This document shows positions 47,643-53,877 of a stretch of DNA of 53,877 nucleotides, piece by piece. Location: IMG/VR virus record IMGVR_UViG_3300046170_000029, positions 1 to 53,877 of that record. One strand, written 5' to 3'. Position numbers and translations under genes: made by a program. Position 1 is the first letter of the stretch; each line of letters starts with the position of its first letter. The notes beneath the pieces were generated by a model, which saw only the letters and a list, made by a program, of their open reading frames with translations, had not been told where the DNA came from and did not search any database. This DNA comes from a virus.

Positions 47643-48356
47643 ATGGCTTATAAAACTTTTACAGTTGGCAGTAATGCCAAAACTATCAAAGGCGATAATG
47701 ACATATACGAAACTGCAATCACTTATATGAAACCATATAAGACTGAGATTAATGGCAAGGTACACAACCTATGTGCTTTAGCCGATAAGGCTAAATGCTA
47801 TGAGGGTTGCCTATACTCAGCAGGTCGTGGACAGATGAATAGTGTGCAACAATCACGTAGCAATAAAACAGAATGGTTTATTGTTGATAGAATAGGCTAC
47901 ATTGATGCATTGATAAATGATTTGACTAAGTTTAGTCAAAAGTGTGAACGTAAAGGCATTAAACCTTGTGTAAGGTTAAATGGTACTTCAGATATCCAAT
48001 GGGAAAAAATGGGCATCATGGAGCAATTCCCAAACATTCAATTTTATGATTACACTAAAATTGTAAAACGTGCTTATGGTAAGTTACCTAGTAACTACCA
48101 CTTAACCCTATCATATAGCGAGGCTGATGCAGATTATGCAGATAGTGTGTACAAGGCAACATGTGAGACTAAAACCAATATGGCAGTTGTGTTTAGAAGT
48201 AAACACAGTATACCTAAAACCTTTAGGGGTTTACGTGTTGTTGACGGAGACAAAGACGATTTACGTTTCCTAGACCCCAAAGGGGTTGTGGTTGCATTGT
48301 ATGCGAAGGGTAAAGCCACTAAAGATACTAGTGGTTTTGTGATTGACGTTGCATAA
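47643..48356 (+). CDS. Gene product 88-like protein
   Basis: 237 residues after GAAAGGAATTAATC. It matches the plan of the phage 'gene product 88' family: CALADKAKCYEGCLYSAGRG (three Cys in the spacing C-x7-C-x3-C and a following S-x-G-R), an R-x-N-KTEWF segment, and VRLNGTSDIQWEK. It then has beta-alpha units (YHLTLSYSEADADYAD; MAVVFRSKHSIPKTFRG) ending in VVDGDKDDLRFLDPKGVVVALYAKG. The family has no assigned biochemical role; the cysteines suggest metal binding. A good candidate for an early host-acting protein. Confidence 0.65.
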   Translation: MAYKTFTVGSNAKTIKGDNDIYETAITYMKPYKTEINGKVHNLCALADKAKCYEGCLYSAGRGQMNSVQQSRSNKTEWFIVDRIGYIDALINDLTKFSQKCERKGIKPCVRLNGTSDIQWEKMGIMEQFPNIQFYDYTKIVKRAYGKLPSNYHLTLSYSEADADYADSVYKATCETKTNMAVVFRSKHSIPKTFRGLRVVDGDKDDLRFLDPKGVVVALYAKGKATKDTSGFVIDVA

Positions 48357-48361
48357 CTTAC

Positions 48362-48422
48362 GTATCATAACATTAATATTACTTCCATTTATGGGTAAAA
48401 AGTAATATTAATTTATATGATA
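48362..48422 (+). ncRNA. Intergenic hairpin B (same loop as A, different stem)
   Basis: Stem 13 bp (48372-48384 with 48400-48412), then a small internal loop and 8 bp more (48362-48369 with 48415-48422). The loop 48385-48399 is CCATTTATGGGTAAA, identical to hairpin A. It lies after the GP88-like gene and before the 61-aa gene. The stem keeps pairing despite different sequence, which is covariation between the two copies. Confidence 0.75.
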
Positions 48423-48450
48423 CTTACACTAACTAAAAGGAATTTACATC

Positions 48451-48636
48451 ATGGCTAAAATTTACAGATTACCACAAACATCACACAAACCCTTGAGAGC
48501 ATGTTGGGTTGAGTACGATTGCAATGCGAGAGAAGACGAAGTGATTACAATATATAGTGGCAAGGTTAAAACCTATGGTTTTGATATGACTAGAAAAGGT
48601 AAAAGAAAAAGATTTGTAAGAAAATCAAGTGCTTAG
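48451..48636 (+). CDS. Small basic hypothetical protein
   Basis: 61 residues after AAAAGGAATTTACATC: MAKIYRLPQTSHKPLRACWVEYDCNAREDEVITIYSGKV…, ending in a basic stretch (MTRKGKRKRFVRKSS). It has a small beta core with a basic tail. Its stop codon's last base begins hairpin C. It lies between two hairpins, so it may be one of a set of separately controlled early genes. Confidence 0.6.
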   Translation: MAKIYRLPQTSHKPLRACWVEYDCNAREDEVITIYSGKVKTYGFDMTRKGKRKRFVRKSSA

Positions 48637-48697
48637 TTATTTAAATTAAAAAACACTTGATACTTTAGTGAAAGTGTTTATTTAATTATAAAATAAC
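48636..48697 (+). ncRNA. Intergenic hairpin C (related architecture, different loop)
   Basis: Three pairing blocks from the loop outward: AAACACTT/AAGTGTTT (8 bp), AATTAAA/TTTAATT (7 bp), GTTATTT/AAATAAC (7 bp), with bulges on the 3' side only. The total is about 22 bp, like hairpins A and B. Loop 48659-48671 is GATACTTTAGTGA, unlike theirs, but the loop is again closed by ACTT/AAGT. It follows a short early gene. Confidence 0.65.
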
Positions 48698-48732
48698 TTA
48701 TAACAACAACAACAACGTGAAAGGTTAAACAA

Positions 48733-49011
48733 ATGTTAATTACAAGAAAATCAGTAATAAGTGGTAACGTCAACACAATGGACATAAACGTAACCCAAGA
48801 GCAGTTATCTGCTTGGGAAAGTGGTACTCTCATACAGAATGCCATGCCACACATATCAGCAGATGAACGTGAGTTCATTATGACGGGTATCACTCCTCAA
48901 GAGTGGGATAATGAAATGGGTTGTGACGAAGATGATGACGAAGATGATGGGCAACCCTCATGGGAGCAAGAGTGGGAAGATTTTGGCGAGGTATATTCTG
49001 ATGAGTACTAA
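48733..49011 (+). CDS. Acidic hypothetical phage protein
   Basis: 92 residues: a basic start (MLITRKSVISGNVNTM), DINVTQEQLSAWESGTLIQNAMPHISADEREFIMTGITPQEWD, then a very acidic tail (CDEDDDEDDGQ). The ERE-F-x-x-TGITPxEWD block is common in phage small proteins of unknown function. Acidic tails of this type can mimic DNA, so an inhibitor role is conceivable but not shown. The last 11 bases overlap the next gene. Confidence 0.65.
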   Translation: MLITRKSVISGNVNTMDINVTQEQLSAWESGTLIQNAMPHISADEREFIMTGITPQEWDNEMGCDEDDDEDDGQPSWEQEWEDFGEVYSDEY

Positions 49012-49165
49012 GACATGGAAGGACATACGTATTGACGAAATCAATGCGAGTGGTGCAACTTATGCACCTAGTGACGAATACTTCAATGAAGTATATGCTA
49101 TCTACGATAGTAAAGCAGAAACTTATGAACAATTTAAAATGGAGTTTGAAAATGCAAAAAGTTAG
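49001..49165 (+). CDS. Small acidic hypothetical protein
   Basis: 54 residues from ATG 49001 (GAGG nine bases upstream): MSTKTWKDIRIDEINASGATYAPSDEYFNEVYAIYDSKAETYEQF…. Start chosen because upstream in-frame sequence lies in the preceding gene and is of shadow character. Soluble, aromatic-rich, acidic. No family recognised. It overlaps both neighbours slightly. Confidence 0.55.
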   Translation: MSTKTWKDIRIDEINASGATYAPSDEYFNEVYAIYDSKAETYEQFKMEFENAKS

Positions 49166-49559
49166 AGTGTATTGGAACTTACACAAGAACGTGTGGAGCA
49201 TACAAGATTGTAAGAGTGGTCTAGTTATAGACCATATGAATGACCTTGTTTTAGAAGATGCAAAGTTTATTGTCCGTAAAGGTGGACAAAAGCGAGTACG
49301 TGAGGAAGGCAAAAAGAATGTCCATGCCTTTGCAGTAGGTTACATCTACAAGGGTAATGCTATACCTTATGCAAAAGGTAGATTGCATCTTGATTGGGAT
49401 AGGGTTAAGTATAACCCGCATACTGATGACTATTTCATGCATCAAAGACATGATGATAATCAGTATAAGCCTAATGAGTGGAATGAAATTCCAAGAGATT
49501 TTAGTGGGTGGATTCTTATGGATTCCACAGAAAATGGTAACCCAAAAGTGTACATATAG
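49152..49559 (+). CDS. Hypothetical phage protein, early cluster
   Basis: 135 residues from ATG 49152 (GGAG seven bases before): MQKVRVYWNLHKNVWSIQDCKSGLVIDHMNDLVLEDAKFIVRKGGQKRV…VHAFAVGYI, then PYAKGRLHLDWDRVKYNPHTDDYFM. The pattern 'VYWNLHKNVWSI…AKF-VR-GGQ-RVR…KNVHAFV-G' is found in many phage genomes. It starts like a beta-rich domain with Arg/Lys patches, possibly nucleic-acid binding. Biochemical role unknown. Confidence 0.65.
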   Translation: MQKVRVYWNLHKNVWSIQDCKSGLVIDHMNDLVLEDAKFIVRKGGQKRVREEGKKNVHAFAVGYIYKGNAIPYAKGRLHLDWDRVKYNPHTDDYFMHQRHDDNQYKPNEWNEIPRDFSGWILMDSTENGNPKVYI

Positions 49560-49569
49560 GAGTGTGACA

Positions 49570-49719
49570 ATGGCTAGAAAAAATGAATTGCAAATGTTTG
49601 AAAAGATTAGTATAACTAAAAAAATTAAAAAGGATTCCAAGCACAATGACGATTGGAAACGTGCAAGGAAGTTACAACGTAAAACTAAACTAAACATACA
49701 AGAAAGGAGTTTTGTATAA
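49570..49719 (+). CDS. Small very basic protein
   Basis: 49 residues from ATG 49570, behind AGGAGTGTGACA: MARKNELQMFEKISITKKIKKDSKHNDDWKRARKLQRKTKLNIQ…. About a third Lys/Arg. Start chosen by the ribosome site; upstream in-frame sequence belongs to the other gene. Likely nucleic-acid or ribosome associated by charge. Overlaps the next ATG (TAATG). Confidence 0.55.
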   Translation: MARKNELQMFEKISITKKIKKDSKHNDDWKRARKLQRKTKLNIQERSFV

Positions 49720-50021
49720 TGATTAAAGATTATATCCACGTTCAGCTTAAGAGTATCTCTTACTTTTTGAAAGGTCAAAAGCCTACAAGATTTAGAATTA
49801 ATGAAAAGAAATCTAGAGGTTATTGTGTAACATATACAGATGGTGGTAAGAGTGGAGAAGGCTTTATAGCCTTGAACAAGGGCAAGAAGGTATCTTACTT
49901 TCCTAACTATGATAGGAAGGGTAAGACACGTACCTTAGATTATGTACCATTTAAGCAGATGTTTGGCTTGATGAAGTACCAACACAAAAACCCTATAACT
50001 ACAAATAGAAAGGTAGGTTAA
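49719..50021 (+). CDS. Basic hypothetical protein
   Basis: 100 residues after AAAGGAGTTTTGTA: MIKDYIHVQLKSISYFLKGQKPTRFRINEKKSRGYCVTYTDGGKSGEGF…LNKGKKVSYFPNYDRKG. Alternating beta strands with Lys/Arg/Gly loops suggest a small nucleic-acid-binding fold. No family recognised. Confidence 0.6.
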   Translation: MIKDYIHVQLKSISYFLKGQKPTRFRINEKKSRGYCVTYTDGGKSGEGFIALNKGKKVSYFPNYDRKGKTRTLDYVPFKQMFGLMKYQHKNPITTNRKVG

Positions 50022-50023
50022 TC

Positions 50024-50206
50024 ATGAGTACACCTTATTGGCAAGTAGGCTTGAAGATAGGTGCTGAGAGTGGGCAAGTTAATGTCCACTCAGATGCCTT
50101 ACCTAATGCATCATGGGATTATGCTATAGAGCATGCTATGGATACTGCGAGAGCAGTACACCCAAATGAGAGAATAGAATTTTTATATGTGAAGGAGTAC
50201 AACTAA
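50024..50206 (+). CDS. Small hypothetical protein
   Basis: 60 residues: MSTPYWQVGLKIGAESGQVNVHSDALPNASWDYAIEHAMDTARAVHPNERIEFLYVKEY. A beta strand, a helix and a final beta strand, a compact alpha/beta unit. Tightly packed between genes (2-base gap before, shared base after). Confidence 0.6.
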   Translation: MSTPYWQVGLKIGAESGQVNVHSDALPNASWDYAIEHAMDTARAVHPNERIEFLYVKEYN

Positions 50207-50589
50207 TGAAAGCATATCTAATTGATACTAAGTATGAGTTAATTACAGAAGTAGATGTTAAAGATTATTATCATAAGCTAGAGTTACTTAACTGTAGAAT
50301 GTTAGAAGTATATCCATATAACTTGAATGGCAATGACATATGGGTAGACGAAGAAGGCAATCTAAAAGAAAGTAATTACTTTGCTGAACTTGATGTAGAT
50401 AACGAAGGCATAGCTAACTATGTTATAAGTGGCAATGCACTAGTGCTTAGTTGTGATGACGAAGGTAACTCTGCAGATGTTAAAGACTTGACTCTTGAGG
50501 AATTAAAATCTAGGATTAAGTTTCATGGTAGGAGATTTATTGAACACAATGGATATGGTTTTACCACAAGGGCATGGGAAGATGCCTAA
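50206..50589 (+). CDS. Acidic hypothetical protein
   Basis: 127 residues after GAAGGAGTACAACTA: MKAYLIDTKYELITEVDVKDYYHKLELLNCRMLEVYPYNLNGNDIWVDEEGNLKESNYF…. This resembles small phage proteins with the pattern of a beta start, then IWVDEEG-L, then LS-DDEG-S-DV, which have no assigned function. Net acidic. Confidence 0.6.
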   Translation: MKAYLIDTKYELITEVDVKDYYHKLELLNCRMLEVYPYNLNGNDIWVDEEGNLKESNYFAELDVDNEGIANYVISGNALVLSCDDEGNSADVKDLTLEELKSRIKFHGRRFIEHNGYGFTTRAWEDA

Positions 50590-50602
50590 CGACAAGGATA
50601 CA

Positions 50603-50665
50603 ATGATTGTGCTTATTATTAGCACATTTGTTGTGTTATATTTTTCATGTTACATAGGAGTATAA
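50603..50665 (+). CDS. 20-aa transmembrane micropeptide
   Basis: MIVLIISTFVVLYFSCYIGV: a single hydrophobic helix with nothing else, after AAGGATACA with a 5-base gap to ATG. Ends 2 bases before the methyltransferase ATG and contains its ribosome site. Too short to be certain, but the ribosome site, composition and snug fit support translation; it may also couple translation to the methyltransferase. Confidence 0.4.
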   Translation: MIVLIISTFVVLYFSCYIGV

Positions 50666-50667
50666 GT

Positions 50668-51888
50668 ATGAATGTATTAAGTTTATTTGATGGTTGTAGT
50701 GGTGGTCAACTTGCCTTGCAGAGGGCGGGTATCCACGTAGATAACTACTATGCAAGTGAGATTGATAAGTATGCAATCAAAGTGACACAAGCTAACTTTC
50801 CTAACACTATTCAGCTAGGAGATGTTACACAAGTAAATCCTAGTGAAAGAGGTATGGGTGTTGACTATGCCTTAGACTATGACCCACCTATTGATTTGCT
50901 TATGGGTGGTTCGCCTTGTCAAGGATTCTCATTCGCAGGACATCAGCTTAACTTTGATGACCCACGTAGTAAGTTATTCTTTGACTTCATACGTATACGA
51001 GATGAGTGTAAGCCTAAGTATGTACTGCTAGAGAATGTACGAATGGCTAAGAAATCTCAAGATGTAATATCTGAGTATATGGGATTTGAACCACAAGTAT
51101 TGAACTCAAGTAAAGTGTCAGCACAAAACAGATACAGATTATATTGGTTTGGTAGACTATACTATGATGTTGAAGATGACTTTGAACACTATCCTAAGTA
51201 CGAGCAGATAACTATACCACCTATAATTGACAAGGGTATTACTATGCAAGACATACTAGAGGATGGCTATGCTACAGATGAGATGACTAGCAATGGCAAG
51301 TCTCATTGTCTTACTGCAAGATATAATGGTGCAGTATGGTGGAATAGTATTGAACGTAAACAACGTACTATGGTACTCAAGGATAACCCTACCATGTCCA
51401 AAGATGGATTGATTAGGGTAGGTACTGCTGACCTCAAAGGACACGACTCAATCAAGCGAGTGTATGCACAAGAAGGCAAAGCACCTACCCTTACCACCAT
51501 GCAAGGTGGACACAGAGAACCAAAGGTTGCAGTAGGTAGGATTGTTAATCGTAGATTAGATGAGCAAGGTACTAGGAAAGATGACCAACTTGAGCTACCT
51601 TATACAAGACAGATAGAAGTTCGCAAAGATGAGAAGTCTAATTGTCTCACTACTGTACAAAAAGATAATGTGCTAGTGTCTAAAGATATGTGGAGAAAGC
51701 TAACACCCCTAGAGTGTGAACGATTGCAGACATTACCTGATAACTACACCAATCATGTATCCAACTCACAGAGATATAAGATGATTGGAAATGGGTGGAC
51801 AGTTGATGTGATTGCACATATACTCAAGGGCATACCATTAGCTGAGACATGGCATGAAATGTATAACAATAATAAGGAGTATGTATAA
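50668..51888 (+). CDS. C5-cytosine DNA methyltransferase (Dcm-like)
   Basis: 406 residues from ATG 50668 (TAGGAG upstream). Motif I FDGCSGGQLALQRAG (7-21), motif IV GGSPCQGFSF with nucleophile C84, motif VI LENV (E122), motif VIII QNRYRLY (153-159), a long target-recognition region, motif IX TPLECERLQTLP and motif X MIGNGWTVDVIA. The recognition region has three related C-L-T or P-T-L-T units (about 214, 275, 320), a feature of some phage C5 enzymes. It would methylate phage DNA, probably to evade host restriction. No restriction endonuclease is adjacent. Confidence 0.92.
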   Translation: MNVLSLFDGCSGGQLALQRAGIHVDNYYASEIDKYAIKVTQANFPNTIQLGDVTQVNPSERGMGVDYALDYDPPIDLLMGGSPCQGFSFAGHQLNFDDPRSKLFFDFIRIRDECKPKYVLLENVRMAKKSQDVISEYMGFEPQVLNSSKVSAQNRYRLYWFGRLYYDVEDDFEHYPKYEQITIPPIIDKGITMQDILEDGYATDEMTSNGKSHCLTARYNGAVWWNSIERKQRTMVLKDNPTMSKDGLIRVGTADLKGHDSIKRVYAQEGKAPTLTTMQGGHREPKVAVGRIVNRRLDEQGTRKDDQLELPYTRQIEVRKDEKSNCLTTVQKDNVLVSKDMWRKLTPLECERLQTLPDNYTNHVSNSQRYKMIGNGWTVDVIAHILKGIPLAETWHEMYNNNKEYV

Positions 51889-52322
51889 TGATTGAAGCAC
51901 TCATGTGTCTAGCACTCAATGTCTACCATGAAGCTAAGAACCAAAGTTTCATAGGGCAAGTAGCAGTAGCACAAGTTGTTATGAATAGGGTAAAGGATGA
52001 AAGGTATCCTAACAATGTATGTGACGTAGTTAAACAAGGCTTAACATACAAATGGAATCCATCTATACCTATCAAGAACAAATGCCAATTCAGTTGGTAT
52101 TGTGATGGCAAGAGTGACAAGCCTAAGAACAAGCAAGCTATCAAGCAAGCATTGAAAGTTGCAAGTGGTGTATACAAGGGTAACCTAGATGACTTTGTTG
52201 AAGGTGCGACACACTACCATGCCTACTATGTGAATCCTAGTTGGGCAGAGACTAAGACTTATGTAACAAGAATAGATGACCACATATTTTATAGGTGGGA
52301 TATTGAAAGGAGTAATAAATGA
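51888..52322 (+). CDS. SleB-type cell wall hydrolase
   Basis: 144 residues of the Hydrolase_2/SleB family: LALNVYHEAKNQSFIGQVAVAQVVMNRV with catalytic Glu E15 (YHEA), then CDVVKQG…CQFSWYCDGKSD and a C-terminal GATHYHAYYVNPSWA. Family members are lytic transglycosylases or amidases acting on peptidoglycan. No signal peptide. The phage has another lysin (T4-type) in the late arm; this one, in the early arm, may be for a different step such as cell-wall remodelling. Shares a base with the methyltransferase stop. Confidence 0.85.
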   Translation: MIEALMCLALNVYHEAKNQSFIGQVAVAQVVMNRVKDERYPNNVCDVVKQGLTYKWNPSIPIKNKCQFSWYCDGKSDKPKNKQAIKQALKVASGVYKGNLDDFVEGATHYHAYYVNPSWAETKTYVTRIDDHIFYRWDIERSNK

Positions 52323-52450
52323 CACGTGAAGATAAGATAAAGTTTATTATCAGACAAGAAAGATTAGCAGGAAATCTTTGGAAATGGATTGAAGAAGCTG
52401 ATGATGAAACAGTAAATGATTTGTATGATTATTGGACACAGGAGTTATAA
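52319..52450 (+). CDS. Small acidic helical protein
   Basis: 43 residues after GAAAGGAGTAATAA: MTREDKIKFIIRQERLAGNLWKWIEEADDETVNDLYDYWTQEL. One or two amphipathic helices. It overlaps the SleB stop by 4 bases (ATGA) and ends 1 base before the next ATG. Too short to assign. Confidence 0.55.
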   Translation: MTREDKIKFIIRQERLAGNLWKWIEEADDETVNDLYDYWTQEL

Positions 52451-52451
52451 C

Positions 52452-52961
52452 ATGAATAGATTTATAATAGAACAAACACCACGTGAAATAGCATCATCTC
52501 TATGTGACCAACACGTAGTAAAGATGCCACTTGAAGAAGCACAGATGCTATGCACTACACTATGGCATCATGCACCTGACTATGCAGAGGAGCATGGCTT
52601 GTACAAACCTGTTCATCAGAAGCACCCTTGCACACTATGGGCAATGGAATGTCAACTTAATTACATATGGGCATTTGGTTTGTATGATGCTATGTTGACT
52701 GAGTACACTAGAAGATATAAAAAAATACATGGTGCAGTCAAACATTTTACACCCCTATGGGAAGGTAGAAAGTTTGTGCCTGATTGGAAGAACTTTATAA
52801 CACCACACCCACAATGCTTTAGTGGGCATGATGAACTCAAGACAGATGAGAGCTTTCCTATTGAAGCATATCGTGCATTTTATAAAGTTGACAAACTTAA
52901 ATTTGCTAGGTATAAGTATACACAGAAACCACAATGGCTAGAGGAGAAACAGATTGCCTAA
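52452..52961 (+). CDS. Pyrimidine-dimer-glycosylase-like phage protein
   Basis: 169 residues from ATG 52452 (GGAG upstream; an earlier in-frame start is of shadow type). Pattern: LCDQHVVKMPLEEAQMLCTTLW, then HPCTLWAMECQLNYIWAFGLYDAMLTEYTRRYKKIH and PQCFSGHDEL…AYRAFYKVDKLKFARYKYTQKPQW. This is a phage family often annotated as pyrimidine dimer DNA glycosylase-like (D/C-x-HVVKM start, HP-x-x-W, Y-x-x-Y-K-x-K…W). DNA-repair activity has not been shown for this branch. Overlaps the next start. Confidence 0.6.
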   Translation: MNRFIIEQTPREIASSLCDQHVVKMPLEEAQMLCTTLWHHAPDYAEEHGLYKPVHQKHPCTLWAMECQLNYIWAFGLYDAMLTEYTRRYKKIHGAVKHFTPLWEGRKFVPDWKNFITPHPQCFSGHDELKTDESFPIEAYRAFYKVDKLKFARYKYTQKPQWLEEKQIA

Positions 52962-53283
52962 ATTAGCAACAAGTAGGACAGGAGATGTAACTGAATTAGA
53001 AGTGGCTACTCATTTTTTGAAACAAGGATATGAAGTATTCAGAAATATGGGTAGCACAGGACTAATAGATATAGTTGTAGTATGTCCTAAGACTAAAGAG
53101 ATATTGTTATATGATGTTAAGACTACAACTGAATATAAAGATAAAGAGGGTGTAACTACTGTCTATGCCAATACATCTACAGAGGAACAAAGAAAGTTAG
53201 GTGTAGAGGTAGTAGCACTATACAAAGGAAAAATATATACAGACCCAATTAGAATAAAGGAGAGATTTACAGATGAAAATTAA
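52954..53283 (+). CDS. PD-(D/E)XK nuclease, Holliday-junction-resolvase-like
   Basis: 109 residues from TTG 52954, a start supported by GAGGAG seven bases upstream. Active-site pattern: E in TELEVATHFL, then D in STGLIDIVVV, then D-x-K in YDVKT. This is the small Hjc/VRR-like fold (E, D, DxK). It may resolve branched DNA or cut host DNA. A second candidate resolvase beside endonuclease I (6626-7081). Overlaps the next gene by 11 bases. Confidence 0.7.
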   Translation: MPKLATSRTGDVTELEVATHFLKQGYEVFRNMGSTGLIDIVVVCPKTKEILLYDVKTTTEYKDKEGVTTVYANTSTEEQRKLGVEVVALYKGKIYTDPIRIKERFTDEN

Positions 53284-53877
53284 ACAATTAATTAAAATAG
53301 CAGAAGCAATAAATGGTAAGTTACCTGCAGATATGTATGAGTTAGATGAGATAGAACATCATTCTTTTCATAGAGATGAACCCATAAAAATCGCTGACAT
53401 GGATGTTGTGTATTTAGTCAGAGCATTTAGACATCAGGAACGTATGTTAAATAGGCAAGTAGGTGTTACAGATACAGCACTTAAGATAGCTAAGGAACGT
53501 GACATGTGGAAAGAGAAAGCCATGAACATGGTAGAGAAACACTCATTCAATAAAGTTAAAGATGCTCTAGCTGAATTGAATAGACAACCAACTGTTAAAG
53601 CAGAAGCCTATGACATAGCATGGAAAGAAGTTGACAGGGCTAATGCAAGGGCAAATATGTGGAAGAAAGAGTATGAGAAGGCTACATCTAAAAAGGGTTG
53701 TAACTATGTATTCAGCGAGATACCTAATGACACAGAAGGTCAAGAGTTTGTAGACACTATGAAGAAGTATCTCAACAAAGAATCTTACAAGATGAGAGTA
53801 AGAGGGCAACATGTCAAGGAAGAACTCAAGGGTACAGGTGCTACCTATTGGGGTCAAGGCTTGAATGAGTCATCTCA
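53273..53877 (+). CDS. Hypothetical early protein, 3' end outside the window
   Basis: 201 residues visible from ATG 53273 behind AAAGGAGAGATTTACAG; open to the window edge. Begins MKIKQLIKIAEAINGKLPADMYELDEIEHH…, followed by long K/E-rich helices (YLVRAFRHQERMLNRQVG…RDMWKEKAMNMVEKH), and near the edge YKMRVRGQHVKEELKG. Helical with likely coiled coil. No enzyme motif. The pattern at the edge suggests few residues are missing. As the window starts with a + strand integrase, this gene and the integrase are probably close neighbours in the real genome. Confidence 0.65.
   Translation, partial: MKIKQLIKIAEAINGKLPADMYELDEIEHHSFHRDEPIKIADMDVVYLVRAFRHQERMLNRQVGVTDTALKIAKERDMWKEKAMNMVEKHSFNKVKDALAELNRQPTVKAEAYDIAWKEVDRANARANMWKKEYEKATSKKGCNYVFSEIPNDTEGQEFVDTMKKYLNKESYKMRVRGQHVKEELKGTGATYWGQGLNESS

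Noticed and set aside
49251-49778. Long minus-strand open frame (about 175 codons) over early genes
   Set aside because: It covers parts of three + strand genes that have ribosome sites and tight spacing, and encodes a low-complexity hydrophobic shadow.
1-53877. tRNA genes, including a frameshift-suppressor tRNA
   Set aside because: I saw no cloverleaf with a T-arm GGTTCGA-type block in either strand by eye; a covariance-model scan would be needed to be sure.
1-53877. Phage single-subunit RNA polymerase and methanesulfonate monooxygenase (the latter reported in HMO-2011)
   Set aside because: No gene with the motifs of either was found; promoters present look like host sigma70 type.

Overview
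This window is almost entirely one AT-rich, tightly packed tailed-phage genome, probably nearly complete. It resembles the marine podoviruses of the HMO-2011 type, whose described isolates infect marine Alphaproteobacteria (SAR116, and by later reports Roseobacter RCA and SAR11). The best pointer is the family A DNA polymerase with a DnaJ-like zinc finger (two CxxCxG pairs) inserted before the palm. Supporting points are a phage tyrosine integrase, a separate TOPRIM primase and DnaB-like helicase, T7-type endonuclease I, a vitamin B12-dependent ribonucleotide reductase, a long capsid/tail arm on the other strand, and no phage RNA polymerase. The host is inferred from relatives only; no host gene is visible.

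Layout. Positions 1-11195 (+) are the DNA-metabolism arm: integrase (5' end missing), primase, helicase, polymerase, SSB-like protein, Cas4/PD-(D/E)XK-type exonuclease, endonuclease I, DUF3310 protein, RNR, another nuclease-like protein, an Rmf-like protein and MazG. Positions 11227-46015 (-) are the virion and lysis arm. Read in its own direction it runs: small basic proteins, holin-like proteins, lysozyme, terminase, portal, scaffold, capsid, tail-tube proteins, fibres, an ATP-grasp ligase and four large or internal virion proteins. The two arms converge on a hairpin at 11198-11230. A 0.9 kb control region (46016-46921) holds divergent sigma70-type promoters and many inverted repeats. Positions 46922-53877 (+) carry small early genes, a C5 DNA methyltransferase, a SleB-type hydrolase and two nuclease/repair-like proteins. 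Both window edges cut through + strand genes, so the right and left + segments are probably one arm in the real genome.

Regulation. With no phage polymerase, transcription should use host RNAP. Consensus or near-consensus promoters lie at 46202-46230 (-, late arm), 33092-33120 (-, scaffold), 32115-32142 (-, capsid) and 46853-46879 (+, early arm). Two of them contain perfect inverted repeats that look like operators. Two sequence-related palindromes lie upstream of the early promoter.

Main oddities. (1) Ten conserved genes (helicase, polymerase, exonuclease, RNR, TerL, capsid, both tail-tube proteins and two small virion proteins) are each interrupted once, always in the +1 direction, and otherwise look intact. 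This is either a systematic insertion artefact or unusual recoding. (2) An ATP-grasp ligase gene lies directly upstream of a virion protein with seven exact copies of T-x-A-x-G-E-[DE], which suggests a phage-encoded peptide-modification pair. (3) Two intergenic hairpins have an identical 15-nt loop but different, fully compensated stems, which suggests a structured element; a third hairpin of like architecture follows.
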